NCBI GenBank assembly: GCA_029938605.1
Contig: JAOZUO010000009.1
Span: forward strand, 1 to 47,090
Origin: Deltaproteobacteria bacterium
GTDB taxonomy: Bacteria > Myxococcota_A > Polyangia > HGW-17 > JAJRWW01
DNA: 47,090 nucleotides
Direction of reading: 5' to 3'
Below the pieces are notes generated by a model. That model had not been told where the DNA came from and made no database searches. It worked only from the letters and a program-made list of their open reading frames with translations. Position 1 is the first letter of the stretch. Each line of letters opens with the position of its first letter. A program made the position numbers and the translations under genes. Positions 19,109 through 28,065 of this stretch are shown here, one piece after another.

Positions 19109-19312
19109 GTGTGGATCCTGCTGGCCCCCATCCTGGTGTACCGGAAGATTATCTCACCGTTTTTTCCCCCACGTTGTCGATTCTATCCGAGCTGCTCCGC
19201 TTACGGAGTAGCGTCCATTCGGAAGCACGGACCCTTCGTGGGTCTCTATCGTACCTTGATGCGCCTGCTGCGATGCCATCCCTGGCACGCCGGCGGCTAT
19301 GATCCGCCCTGA
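19109..19312 (+). CDS. yidD: Membrane protein insertion efficiency factor YidD
   Basis: 67 residues from a GTG at 19109, the nearest start that fits the family. The frame is open far upstream across rnpA, but that part is non-coding. Motifs: ILVYRKIISPFFPPRCRFYP then SCSAYGVASIRKHG, and the C-terminal LLRCHPWHAGGYDPP. An amphipathic membrane-associated protein that helps YidC-dependent insertion. No strong Shine-Dalgarno is seen, so coupling to rnpA translation is possible. Confidence 0.88.
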   Translation: MWILLAPILVYRKIISPFFPPRCRFYPSCSAYGVASIRKHGPFVGLYRTLMRLLRCHPWHAGGYDPP

Positions 19313-19340
19313 GCGGCTTTAGACCTTACCGGAGATACCC

Positions 19341-22247
19341 GTGGACAAAAAACAGCTGTACATCGTGATGGGCGTGAGTGTGTTGTTTCTGCTTGGCATC
19401 ATCGGCTACCGGTGGCTTTTCGGCGACAAGAAGGACGCGGAGGGCAACAAGGCCCCAGTGACCGCCACCGGGACCCAGAAGGAGGCAGGTAAGACAAGTG
19501 ATGGGAAGACGGTGGTCAAGGCGAAGGAGCCTACCGCCAGCCCGTCAAAGAAGCGTCCGGGCGCCAAGGGTCCCACCATTGGAGTGGTGCGGGCCATCTC
19601 CGACGACGATCTCCGTGTGGAGGGTGTCACCGACCTGGCGTTGGTGCGGAAGCGTTTTGGCTGGGCCTTGGATCGATCTAAGAAAAAGGCAGCGATTCGA
19701 CTCCTAGATCACGCCGTCAGTCTGGCTGCCACCGACGCGCAGCTCGTAGAGCTCGGGCGGGTCGCATGCGACCACGGTTTTGAGAAGTCAGCCAAACGAG
19801 CGGCGGCGCGCCTCATCGCCGCGCCCGACATCAAAGCGTTTTACCAGGCCTACCTGGACGGTCTATGTGCTGTAACGGCCAAGAAGGCACCACTGGCCGC
19901 GACGCACCTGCGCACGGCCATGAGGAAGGCCAAAAGTGACCTTCAACGGGGGCGGGTACTCACCGTTCGGTGTCGTCTTGCGGTGGACGCCAAGCAGATC
20001 CCGGCCGCCATCGTTCCCTGTAAGGGTGCCATGGCTAAGGGCGGTGATGGTCCAGCCATGTACCAGGCCGCGCGGCTGGAGGTGCTGGTCAATGACAAGT
20101 CTCCCAAAGCCGTAATGCTGCTCGATCGTGTCTTGCGTCTAGACCGAACGCAGGTCGCCGCAGCTCGAGAGCTTTCCGCCCTCCAGGTGCGCCTCGGTCT
20201 CGGGAAGAAAGCGGCGCTCACGTTGACCACCACGGCTTCGGCGTTGGCAAAGGCAGGGAGGCATTACGGCGCCCTGGCGCTCTTTAGGCGGGTGTCCATT
20301 CTCGCTCCCAAGAGTGTTACGGGGCCCCTGGGCGCGGCCCGGGCCCTACGCGCCCTCGGCAATAACGATGCAGCCGAGAAACAGTACGGCCGGGCCGGAG
20401 ATCTCGCCAAGGGGAACGTAGTGCTTCGGGTGGAGTTGGCCACGCTCTTGCAGAAAAAGAGCGTCCTTTCCGCTGTGCGGGTGCTCGAGGACGCCCAGCA
20501 GATCGATCCCTCCAGCCAGCTCGTTCGGGAGGCGCTCGGCCGGGTGCGATCGCTGCTCTCGGTTAAGCAGCCCACGCGCTATCGTCAGCGGATCACCCGG
20601 GTGGAGGGCAAGCTTCTCAAGCTCAATTTCACTACCTGGGGCGGTACACCCCGGGACGTCATCCTCAAGGCAAAAAAGTATCGGGAGTTTGCCAAGGGAG
20701 TGAGCAAGAGGGGGAAGAAAGGCACTGAGCAGCAGGTGAATCTGGTGCGCACCTGGGACGCCTACTGGTACCCCCTGAGGCTGGACTTTGACGGCAGCAG
20801 TTTCAAGGTTCCGCCCTTCCCCCGTCGCCATCCGCGGCCCACCTGGCAGTACCAGAGCTGGGACCGGCTGCGATGGGACGGCAAGAAGTTCGTGTTGCAT
20901 CGGGGCAAGGGGAGCCATGTGGTCAAGCGTCGGGGCAAGCAGGTGTTTGGCTACCGCTGGCCCGTGGTGTACCCCGGCATGGCTCCGGCGCAGGTGGTCA
21001 TCGAGCGCATCTACGAGGTGGACCCAGATAACTCCTATGCCTGGGATATGGAGGTCCGGGTGGTCAACCGATCGGCCACCAAGCAGTCGGTGAACATGAG
21101 AGTTCTTATTCCTTCGGTGGACGCAGAGAAGGAGAACCGCAGCTTCTTCAACCCCGTGTCCCTGAAGAAGGAGGCGGTGTGCATGGTGGGCGACAAGGTG
21201 TTCATGCGCACCCTGTCCTCCATCCGGGGATCGGGCAAAGGGTGCATGGGCTGCGACGCTTCCACCTGCGCCTGTCGCCGGACGCCCTCCAAGCAGCCCA
21301 CCTTCACCGGTAAAGTACGCTGGATTGGTATCGACGAGATGTATTTCCTGCTCGCCGTGGCCATGGACGTGAAAAAAGATGTGACGTGTCGGTTGTCCGA
21401 CGACGATCATGCCTCGGCCAAGGGCAAGCTCAAGGCCAAGGCCGTCCTCATGTCGTCGGTGCTGTTCAAAGACGAGAAGTTGCCCCACAAGGGGTCCGTC
21501 GCCACCTGGCGTTTCAAGGTCTACTCCGGGCCGAAGATTTCCGACGAGTTGAGCAAGGTCCGGTTGGGAAATATGAACCCCAAGCTCGAGGAGTCCATCG
21601 ACTACGGTCTCTTCTGGTTCATCGGTCAGCCCATGATCTGGATGATGAAGCAGATTCAGAAGGTGGTGGGCAACTGGGGCATAGCCATCATCTTGCTTAC
21701 CATCCTGATCAAGCTGCTCACGGCGCCGCTGACCATGAAGCAGATGCGGTCCATGAAGGGCATGGCCGACCTCAAGCCGGAGATCGACAAGCTCAAGGAA
21801 GAGTGTGGGGAGGACAAGCAGCGGTTCCAGCAGGAGATGTGGGCTTTATATAAGTCCCACAAGATAAATCCGCTCTCCGGGTGTCTCCCCATGGTGTTGC
21901 AGATGCCCATCTACATCGCCTGGTACCAGGCGCTCATGGTGTCGGTGGACTTGTACCGGGCGCCGCTCTTTGGGTGGATCGGCGATCTCACCAAGCCCGA
22001 TGTTGCGTTTCACATTGCCGGTCACGGGATTCCGATCCTGCCGGTGCTTATGGGCGCGACCATGTTTTTGCAGCAGCGGATGACGCCCACGACGGCCGAC
22101 AATCCTCAGGCCAAAATGATGATGTACATGATGCCGGCCATGTTCACTTTCTTTATGCTGTTTTTGCCGTCCGGGCTGACGCTGTACATTCTCACCAACA
22201 CCGTGCTGACCATGGTGCATCAGTGGTACATGAACCACTCTGATTGA
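19341..22247 (+). CDS. yidC: Membrane protein insertase YidC with inserted TPR-like region
   Basis: 968 residues from a GTG with GGAGA 5 bp upstream; typical Gram-negative YidC is about 550. One N-terminal helix (YIVMGVSVLFLLGIIGYRWLF, 7-27) and a Lys/Pro/Thr-rich linker are followed by about 300 residues (roughly 97-405) of alpha-helical TPR-like repeats (GALALFRRVSILAPKSVTGP, LGAARALRALGNNDAAEKQY). Then comes a YidC periplasmic beta-domain starting near 421 (KLLKLNFTTWGGTPRDVIL), with a Cys cluster CMGCDASTCAC. The C-terminal insertase core is normal: GNWGIAIILLTILIKLLTAP with Lys791 in place of the E. coli groove Arg366, and NPLSGCLPMVLQMPIYIAWY. The insertion is in frame and free of stops. 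Confidence 0.95.
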   Translation: MDKKQLYIVMGVSVLFLLGIIGYRWLFGDKKDAEGNKAPVTATGTQKEAGKTSDGKTVVKAKEPTASPSKKRPGAKGPTIGVVRAISDDDLRVEGVTDLALVRKRFGWALDRSKKKAAIRLLDHAVSLAATDAQLVELGRVACDHGFEKSAKRAAARLIAAPDIKAFYQAYLDGLCAVTAKKAPLAATHLRTAMRKAKSDLQRGRVLTVRCRLAVDAKQIPAAIVPCKGAMAKGGDGPAMYQAARLEVLVNDKSPKAVMLLDRVLRLDRTQVAAARELSALQVRLGLGKKAALTLTTTASALAKAGRHYGALALFRRVSILAPKSVTGPLGAARALRALGNNDAAEKQYGRAGDLAKGNVVLRVELATLLQKKSVLSAVRVLEDAQQIDPSSQLVREALGRVRSLLSVKQPTRYRQRITRVEGKLLKLNFTTWGGTPRDVILKAKKYREFAKGVSKRGKKGTEQQVNLVRTWDAYWYPLRLDFDGSSFKVPPFPRRHPRPTWQYQSWDRLRWDGKKFVLHRGKGSHVVKRRGKQVFGYRWPVVYPGMAPAQVVIERIYEVDPDNSYAWDMEVRVVNRSATKQSVNMRVLIPSVDAEKENRSFFNPVSLKKEAVCMVGDKVFMRTLSSIRGSGKGCMGCDASTCACRRTPSKQPTFTGKVRWIGIDEMYFLLAVAMDVKKDVTCRLSDDDHASAKGKLKAKAVLMSSVLFKDEKLPHKGSVATWRFKVYSGPKISDELSKVRLGNMNPKLEESIDYGLFWFIGQPMIWMMKQIQKVVGNWGIAIILLTILIKLLTAPLTMKQMRSMKGMADLKPEIDKLKEECGEDKQRFQQEMWALYKSHKINPLSGCLPMVLQMPIYIAWYQALMVSVDLYRAPLFGWIGDLTKPDVAFHIAGHGIPILPVLMGATMFLQQRMTPTTADNPQAKMMMYMMPAMFTFFMLFLPSGLTLYILTNTVLTMVHQWYMNHSD

Positions 22248-22346
22248 TGTTGGTCTCACCGATATCCGCACCCACCGTTTGACATTTCCTTGAGTCGTTT
22301 TCGGCGTTGATTCGTTCGCTTCGCCCGCACAACGGAGCTTCACTCT

Positions 22347-22376
22347 GCCGCTCCAGCGGGACGCTGCAAGAGCGGC
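22347..22376. other. Stable hairpin in the yidC-mnmE gap
   Basis: GCCGCTC (22347-22353) pairs with GAGCGGC (22370-22376) and inside it CAGCG pairs with CGCTG around a GGA loop, with a CAA bulge. No U-run follows, so it is not a standard intrinsic terminator. The rest of this 216-bp gap (22248-22463) shows no gene; jag/khpB, usual at this place, is absent. Confidence 0.5.
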
Positions 22377-22463
22377 TGCCGTGAACTCCTGTCGGGTATC
22401 GCTCGTTGGGTTGCGGGTGACTATTGATGGTACCTGGGTATAAAGGGGGCGTACTACGGTACT

Positions 22464-23879
22464 ATGGGTTGTTTTTGGCGAGGTTTTGTTTTGGCTGATC
22501 GGGATGTCATTGTTGGGTTAGGTACTCCGGCGGGGGCGGGAGGGATTGCGGTGGTGCGGCTGTCCGGTGATGGGGCGGTGGCGGTGGGGGAGCGGTTGGT
22601 GCGGGGGCTCGGTAGGCGTGGACAGGGGCGTCGGTTGCGGCTTTGTAAGGTGGTGCACCCGACCCATGGGGAGGTGTTGGACCAGGCCATGGTTTGTATT
22701 ATGATCGGGCCCAGGAGCTACACTGGGGAGGATGTGGTGGAGCTGCAGACCCACGGCGGTCCGGCCACGGTGGCGGCGGTGATTGGTGCGTGCCTCGAGG
22801 CGGGGGCGCGGATGGCGAGCCCTGGGGAGTTTACCCTGCGTGCTTTTCTCAACGGTCGAATGGATCTCGCCGAGGCCGAGGCTGTAGCCGGACTGGTGGG
22901 AGCGCAGAGTGAGCGTGCCCGGCGCGTGGCCTTGCGTCAGCTCCACGGTGGATTGGGAGAGGTCCTGGGGAACATTCGTCGGGCCTGCGTGGAGGTGCTT
23001 GCGGAGGTGGAGGCGCGTCTGGACTTTCCGGATGACGAGTTGGAGGACCTCCCGGTGGAGCCCTTGATTCTGCGGCTCGATGATATTCTGGGGCGACTGG
23101 ACGCGCTCCTGTCCCAGGCCCCCGCGGGACGGCTCGCCCGGGAGGGTGCGCGGGTGGTTTTGCTGGGGCGTCCCAACGTCGGGAAGTCCAGCCTCCTCAA
23201 CGCACTGGTGGGCCGCCATCGCGCCATCGTACATTCGAGTCCGGGCACCACCCGGGACTGGTTGGAAGACGAGCTGTCTTTGGGAGGGTTACGTCTGACT
23301 ATTGTGGACACCGCCGGGCAGCGCCCAGGCACCGAGGACGATCCCGCTGAGGCCATGGGCGCGCAAATCGCCTTGGATCAAGCGCTCCACGCTGACCTGG
23401 TGCTATTGGTGATCAGTCTGGTTGAGGGGATCACCTCTGCGGATCAACGGCTCCTTTCCCAACTCGGGGACCGGGATGTGGCGGTAGTGCTCAATCAGAT
23501 CGATCTCGTGGACGACGAGACCCTGGACCGAGCAGCGGACCAGGCGGCCGCGAGGGGTCTGTTGGTGATGGGTCGCACGTCGGCCACCGGGGGAGACGGC
23601 GTGTCGGCGCTCACAGACGGCCTGCGAAACCGCTTTGATGGTGGGGAGGTCGCCTTTGAGGAGCTGCCCCTAGTGAGTGAGAAACGCCATGAGGAGTCTC
23701 TTCGCTTGGCCCGGGGTTTGGTTGTGGATGCTCGGCGGAAACTGCGTCGGGGGCGGTCCGAAGAGCTCGTGGCGTTAGATATCAGGGAGGCCACGGTGGG
23801 ACTGAGCAGCATCACCGGGGAGGGGGTAACCGAGGACGTTCTGGAGCAGATATTCAGTCGTTTTTGTATCGGGAAGTGA
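22464..23879 (+). CDS. mnmE: tRNA modification GTPase MnmE
   Basis: 471 residues. The N-terminal formyl-THF-binding domain (VIVGLGTPAGAGGIAVVRLSG, SYTGEDVVELQTHGG, RMASPGEFTLRAFLNGRMDL), helical domain, inserted G domain with G1 GRPNVGKSSLLNAL, G3 DTAG, G4 NQID, and the invariant C-terminal CIGK. With MnmG it makes the cmnm5 group on U34 of tRNAs. An in-frame TTG at 22491 with GAGG 7 bp upstream is an equally good start and would give a more usual N-terminus. Its last 26 bp overlap convergent bioD. Confidence 0.96.
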   Translation: MGCFWRGFVLADRDVIVGLGTPAGAGGIAVVRLSGDGAVAVGERLVRGLGRRGQGRRLRLCKVVHPTHGEVLDQAMVCIMIGPRSYTGEDVVELQTHGGPATVAAVIGACLEAGARMASPGEFTLRAFLNGRMDLAEAEAVAGLVGAQSERARRVALRQLHGGLGEVLGNIRRACVEVLAEVEARLDFPDDELEDLPVEPLILRLDDILGRLDALLSQAPAGRLAREGARVVLLGRPNVGKSSLLNALVGRHRAIVHSSPGTTRDWLEDELSLGGLRLTIVDTAGQRPGTEDDPAEAMGAQIALDQALHADLVLLVISLVEGITSADQRLLSQLGDRDVAVVLNQIDLVDDETLDRAADQAAARGLLVMGRTSATGGDGVSALTDGLRNRFDGGEVAFEELPLVSEKRHEESLRLARGLVVDARRKLRRGRSEELVALDIREATVGLSSITGEGVTEDVLEQIFSRFCIGK

Positions 23880-24597
23880 GCCGGCCGATCAACCCCGTGG
23901 ACTTCAGAAGACGGGCCACATCGGGTGGAGAGTCCCCGCCTGGTGGAATCACGGCGCAGACGGAACATGCGCCAAATTCCTCAATTAAACCAGGTGTTTG
24001 GCCTGTTTCCTCTCCTTGTGTATCCACTGTGTTGAGGATCACTCCAGCCACCGGAATTTCCCTGCGACGCAGATGGTCCAGGGTCAGGAGCGTGTGGTTC
24101 AGAGTGCCCAGACCCAGGCGGCCCACCACCAGGCACTCGGGGGACCACTGCCCGATCACGTCGGCCCAGAGCAGATCCTGGGCAAAGGGAACGCAGAGCC
24201 CACCAGCGCCCTCCACCACTACCAGGTCCCTATGATCGGCCAGTGCCTGGAGCTGCTCGGTGAGGTCGGAGAGGCATATCTCCCGGCCCGCCTCCCGGGC
24301 TGCGGCCAGGGGGGCCGCTGGGAGCGCAAAGGATTGACCCAGACAGGAGTCGGGGTTCTGGTCACTTACTGCTGCCAATCGTTGCCAATCGGCCAGTCCT
24401 CCGGGTAGCCTTCCGTTGACCAGCCCCGTCTCTACGGGTTTGAAGGCAGCCACTTTCAGACCGGCCCGGCGGAGGCCATGGATCAGACCCGCCGCCACGA
24501 CGGTCTTTCCAACGCCAGTGTCCGTGCCTACTACTGCCAGCAGATTTCGGGGTGAGGATCGGGGTGACTCGGGAGGAGTTCCTGGGTGGGGGGTCAT
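23854..24597 (-). CDS. bioD: ATP-dependent dethiobiotin synthetase
   Basis: 247 residues. Walker A GTDTGVGKTVVAAGL (near 24-38), KPVETG, EGAGGLCVPFA and GVILNTVD are BioD signatures. It closes the ureido ring on 7,8-diaminopelargonate using CO2 and ATP. ATG overlaps the bioA stop by 4 bp (24594-24597). Last gene of the biotin operon. A Ser/Pro-rich 17-residue leader precedes the core. The 3' end overlaps mnmE tail-to-tail. Confidence 0.95.
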   Translation of the reverse strand: MTPHPGTPPESPRSSPRNLLAVVGTDTGVGKTVVAAGLIHGLRRAGLKVAAFKPVETGLVNGRLPGGLADWQRLAAVSDQNPDSCLGQSFALPAAPLAAAREAGREICLSDLTEQLQALADHRDLVVVEGAGGLCVPFAQDLLWADVIGQWSPECLVVGRLGLGTLNHTLLTLDHLRRREIPVAGVILNTVDTQGEETGQTPGLIEEFGACSVCAVIPPGGDSPPDVARLLKSTGLIGRLTSRYKND

Positions 24598-25943
24598 TGG
24601 GTGGTCTCCCGGATTCCCCGAGCCGTGGCTTCCACCAGTAGGGTGAGCTCCTCGTCGTCCAAGGTGAGGGGAGGCATCAGCACCAACACCGGGCCCAGAG
24701 GGCGCAGCATAACCCCGAGGTCGCGGACCCGTTGGCAGACCCTGACCCCCACCTGGTCTTCGGCAGGGTAGGGTCGGCGGGTGGGTCGATCTTCCACCAG
24801 CTCGATACCCACCATGAGGCCTTTTTGGCGAATCTGTCCGCAGTGGTCCAAGGGCGCAACGCGCTCTTCCAGGAGCTCCGCTAGGCGGGCCGCCCGGCCG
24901 GGGAGTTGCGCCAGTATGTTTGTGCTGTCGAAGAGGTCCAGGGAGGCAATGCCCGCGGCGCAGGCCAGCGCGTTGCCGGTGTAGCTATGGCCGTGGAAGA
25001 AGGTGCCGAGCTCATGGGGGCAGTCTCGGAAGGCGGAGAAGATAGCGTCTGTAGCGAGCGTCGCGGCCAGAGGCAGGTACCCTCCGGAGATGCCTTTGGC
25101 CAAGGCCAGCAGGTCTGGTGTCACCCCTTCGGGTTCTCCTGCAAAGAGGGTCCCCGTGCGACCGAATCCCACCGCGACCTCGTCAAAGATCACCAGGACG
25201 TCATAGGCCTTGCAGAGGCGTACGACCTCCTTCAGGTATCCCTCCGGCTGGACGATGATACCGGCGGCGCCCTGGACCTGGGGCTCGATGATCAGGGCCG
25301 CCAGGCTTTCATGGTTCTGTTCGAGGGTTTTTTTCAAGGCTTCGAGGCAAATGTCCCGGCTGCCCTCCGGATCATTTCCATCTCCCATTCGATACCAATA
25401 GGGGGTGGGTACTCGGGCGACGTTGAAGAGCAGCGGGTGGAATATGCGGTGGAATAGATCAATTCCCCCGACGCTTACTGAGCCCAGGGTGTCTCCGTGG
25501 TAGGCCTCCGCCAAGGCCAAGAAGCCGGTTTTCGACTTCTTGCCTAGGATTTGCCAGTACTGGTAGGCCATCTTCAGGGCCACTTCCACTGCGGTGGACC
25601 CGTTGTCTGAGTAGAACACCCGGGTCAGCGGATCGTAGGTCCGCTCTACCAGTCGGGTCGCCAGGTCCACGGCGGGGGTACATCCCAGTCCGAGGAGTGT
25701 TGAGTGGGCCACCCGGTCGAGCTGGGCTCGAATGGCATCGTCTATTTCCGGGCGGCGATGTCCGAAGAGGTTTACCCACAGGGAGGAGACCCCATCCAGG
25801 TAACGACGGCCCTGAAGGTCCACGAGATAGTGACCTTCGGCTCTGTCGATGATCAAGGGATCGGTGTCGAGCCAGCCGGCCATACGGGTGAAGGGGTGCC
25901 AGAGGACCTGCCGGTCCAGCTCCGACCAATTTTTTTCAGACAT
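24594..25943 (-). CDS. bioA: Adenosylmethionine-8-amino-7-oxononanoate aminotransferase
   Basis: 449 residues of a class III PLP aminotransferase. Motifs: LWHPFTRMAGWLDTDPLIID and GVSSLWVNLFGHRRPEID at the N-terminus, VFYSDNGSTAVEVALKMAYQ, the PLP-lysine segment LALAKGISGGYLPLAATL, and FFHGHSYTGNALACAAG. Converts KAPA to DAPA using SAM as amino donor. It starts 8 bp after bioF and overlaps bioD by 4 bp. Confidence 0.96.
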   Translation of the reverse strand: MSEKNWSELDRQVLWHPFTRMAGWLDTDPLIIDRAEGHYLVDLQGRRYLDGVSSLWVNLFGHRRPEIDDAIRAQLDRVAHSTLLGLGCTPAVDLATRLVERTYDPLTRVFYSDNGSTAVEVALKMAYQYWQILGKKSKTGFLALAEAYHGDTLGSVSVGGIDLFHRIFHPLLFNVARVPTPYWYRMGDGNDPEGSRDICLEALKKTLEQNHESLAALIIEPQVQGAAGIIVQPEGYLKEVVRLCKAYDVLVIFDEVAVGFGRTGTLFAGEPEGVTPDLLALAKGISGGYLPLAATLATDAIFSAFRDCPHELGTFFHGHSYTGNALACAAGIASLDLFDSTNILAQLPGRAARLAELLEERVAPLDHCGQIRQKGLMVGIELVEDRPTRRPYPAEDQVGVRVCQRVRDLGVMLRPLGPVLVLMPPLTLDDEELTLLVEATARGIRETTQ

Positions 25944-25951
25944 TGCTTCCT

Positions 25952-27148
25952 CTATGGATCAATGAGTTGGATCAATTTTTCGCTGAGGTCGTCTACCTGG
26001 TCGCGCCGGTGGGCAGCGGAGAGGGAGATGCGGAGACGGGAGGTGCCCGGTGGTACTGTTGGTGGTCGAAATGCCCAAGCCAGGGAACCCGCCTCGCCCA
26101 GCAGCTTCTGGATCACCGTGGCTTGTTTTGGGTCGGCGAAGGGTAACGAGACGATGGGAGTTCCATCTCCGCTTGGCTCGAGGCCGGCTTCCCGTAGCTG
26201 GGAACGTAATCCTTTTGCCAGGTGTAGTACCTTGGTTCGCAGGTTGTCTCCGACGGGGCCGGTGGATAGGGATAGGGCCTGGATGGAGCTACCAAGAACT
26301 GCAGGCGGCAGGGCGGTGGTGTAAATGAAAGCCCGGGCTCGGTTCATTAGCCACTGCGCTACCCGGTCACTGGTCGCGGTGAAGGCGCCGTGACTGCCCA
26401 GCCCTTTGCTGAAGGTGCCCATTTGTACCTGCGGTCGCACCTTTAGCTGGGCACAGTAGCCTCGTCCTCCGGGACCCAGTACTCCCATGGCGTGGGCCTC
26501 ATCCACCAGGAGTGGAGCTCCATATTCTTCGCTGAGGCGTGCCAAGTGGTCGATTGGAGCGAGGCTGCCGTCCATGGAAAAGACGGTGTCGGTGAGGATC
26601 CAGCGCCGGGAGTTTTGGGGTTCGGAGAGCCACTCTTCTAGTATATCCCATCGGCCGTGGGGGTAGATTCGTCGGTGAGCGCCGCTGAGGCGGCACCCAT
26701 CTACAATGCTCGCGTGATTGTGTGCGTCGGAGAAGATGGTATCCTGCGGTTGACACAAAGCGGCGATGGAACCCACATTTGCCTGGTAACCTGAAGGGAA
26801 TAATAGACAGGCTTGCGCTCCGGTGAAATGGCGAAGGCGCTCTTCCAAGTTGGCGTGTGGGGGCACTCCGCCCGTAACGATTCGAGAACCAGCCGAGCCG
26901 CAACCGTATCTTTGGAGGGCCTGGGCTGCGGCCCGGATACAGTCAGGGTGCTGGGCAAGGCCCAGATAATCGTTGCCGGAAAAGTCGCTGAACCACTTTC
27001 CGTTGATGCATATCTCCCCCGGACGGCGGTCATCGATGGCTGTTAGACTACGGCGGAGGCCCTCAACAGTGAGGCTATGAAGCTCGTCCTCCAACCAGGA
27101 CATGGCCGTGACTGGGTTTTCCTGGGGCATGGCAGTCAGATCTTCCAT
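25952..27148 (-). CDS. bioF: 8-amino-7-oxononanoate synthase
   Basis: 398 residues, PLP alpha-oxoamine synthase. Motifs: FSGNDYLGLAQHP, YGCGSAGSRIVTGG, FSDAHNHASIVDG, VDEAHAMGVLGPGGRG, and the PLP lysine in GTFSKGLGSHGAF. It condenses pimeloyl-ACP/CoA with alanine. In-frame ATGs at 27130 and 27103 are possible starts; no ribosome site settles it. Downstream of rsmG, with parS in the 132-bp gap. No bioC, bioH or bioB lies in the window. Confidence 0.95.
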   Translation of the reverse strand: MEDLTAMPQENPVTAMSWLEDELHSLTVEGLRRSLTAIDDRRPGEICINGKWFSDFSGNDYLGLAQHPDCIRAAAQALQRYGCGSAGSRIVTGGVPPHANLEERLRHFTGAQACLLFPSGYQANVGSIAALCQPQDTIFSDAHNHASIVDGCRLSGAHRRIYPHGRWDILEEWLSEPQNSRRWILTDTVFSMDGSLAPIDHLARLSEEYGAPLLVDEAHAMGVLGPGGRGYCAQLKVRPQVQMGTFSKGLGSHGAFTATSDRVAQWLMNRARAFIYTTALPPAVLGSSIQALSLSTGPVGDNLRTKVLHLAKGLRSQLREAGLEPSGDGTPIVSLPFADPKQATVIQKLLGEAGSLAWAFRPPTVPPGTSRLRISLSAAHRRDQVDDLSEKLIQLIDP

Positions 27149-27199
27149 CCGCAGGCAAATGTCAACCCCTTATTGCCCTGGTGGTTGACAATGAAAAGA

Positions 27200-27215
27200 C
27201 GTTTCACGTGAAACA
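27200..27215. promoter_or_regulatory. parS-like ParB binding site
   Basis: The 14-bp perfect palindrome GTTTCACGTGAAAC (27201-27214) with flanking A matches 15 of 16 positions of the universal bacterial parS consensus TGTTTCACGTGAAACA. It sits in the rsmG-bioF gap about 10 kb from dnaA, as expected for origin-proximal parS. parA and parB, often beside rsmG, are not in the window. Confidence 0.9.
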
Positions 27216-27280
27216 ACTTCGAATCCGGCGACAACGCACTGTTATTGTTGGTTTATTGTGAATCCCGCCATGGGGTGTGC

Positions 27281-27946
27281 TCATCGATTCGAATCCGTTC
27301 CACGAAATTCGACCTGCGGGCTTACCTTAATAAGCACACGTTTTCGGTTTCCTCCAACCGTGTAGCGGTGCATCTCTCCTTGGAGCTGGTTTTGCTCCTG
27401 TTGCCGCTCGGTCAACATGCACCAGATGCTTCCGGTGGAGTGGACGCATCGTTGGCCGATGTCGAGCCACTCTTTGGGCTCGAAGACCGCGCGGCTCACC
27501 GCATGATCGAATTGAATGGACCGGTCCGCCAGCACATTTACGTCTTCGTGGAGGATATCAATCCGAGCGTCCAACACCCTGCGGGCGTGGTGCAGGAAGG
27601 CCACACGTTTCTCGGACACTTCGCACAATGAGAAGTCCATGGAGGGCACCAGCAGTGAAAGGGCGAGGCCCGGGAGTCCGGCGCCGCTTCCAACATCGAG
27701 TAGTGTCTCCTGGGGCTGACCCATGCGCTGCAACCTACCGGCGAAGGCCATGCAGTCAGCCAGATGAATCCCGACGATCTCCTCAGGTTTCCGGCTACCC
27801 ACGATTCGTTTGCGTCGGTTCCATCGTTGGATCAGGTCCGCATATGCCGCGAGGCGCTCGGTTGCGCCCTGTGGGGTTGTACAGCCGAGTCTGAGAGCGA
27901 GCTTTTGCAGATCATCGACCATATTTAGTTTTCCAGGAGAGGACAT
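27281..27946 (-). CDS. rsmG: 16S rRNA (guanine527-N7)-methyltransferase
   Basis: 221 residues. SAM-binding motif I LLDVGSGAGLPGLALSLLVP, and CEVSEKRVAFLHHA, DHAVSRAVFEPKEWLDI are RsmG (GidB) signatures. Methylates G527 in the 530 loop of 16S rRNA. The ATG at 27922 (MVDDLQKLAL) is an alternative start. Usually close to mnmG and parAB; here it heads a run into the biotin genes instead. Confidence 0.92.
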   Translation of the reverse strand: MSSPGKLNMVDDLQKLALRLGCTTPQGATERLAAYADLIQRWNRRKRIVGSRKPEEIVGIHLADCMAFAGRLQRMGQPQETLLDVGSGAGLPGLALSLLVPSMDFSLCEVSEKRVAFLHHARRVLDARIDILHEDVNVLADRSIQFDHAVSRAVFEPKEWLDIGQRCVHSTGSIWCMLTERQQEQNQLQGEMHRYTVGGNRKRVLIKVSPQVEFRGTDSNR

Positions 27947-27990
27947 AGCCTATGTTCGTAGCTCCGTTTTGTAGCTGCAGGGTCTTGAAG

Positions 27991-28018
27991 TAGACAGAAT
28001 CCTAGTTTACGGTAAAAT
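27991..28018 (+). promoter_or_regulatory. Predicted promoter of the REC-DUF4388 gene
   Basis: TAGACA (27991-27996) and TAAAAT (28013-28018), each one mismatch from consensus, are 16 bp apart, 48 bp upstream of the start at 28066. Confidence 0.5.
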
Positions 28019-28065
28019 CCTCCTCAGGTTGGTGATTGGGCTTCTAACAATTATTTGGTGATTCA

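Noticed and set aside
18605-19312. 235-codon frame across rnpA and yidD
   Set aside because: Only the last 67 codons match YidD; the rest is rnpA in the wrong frame.
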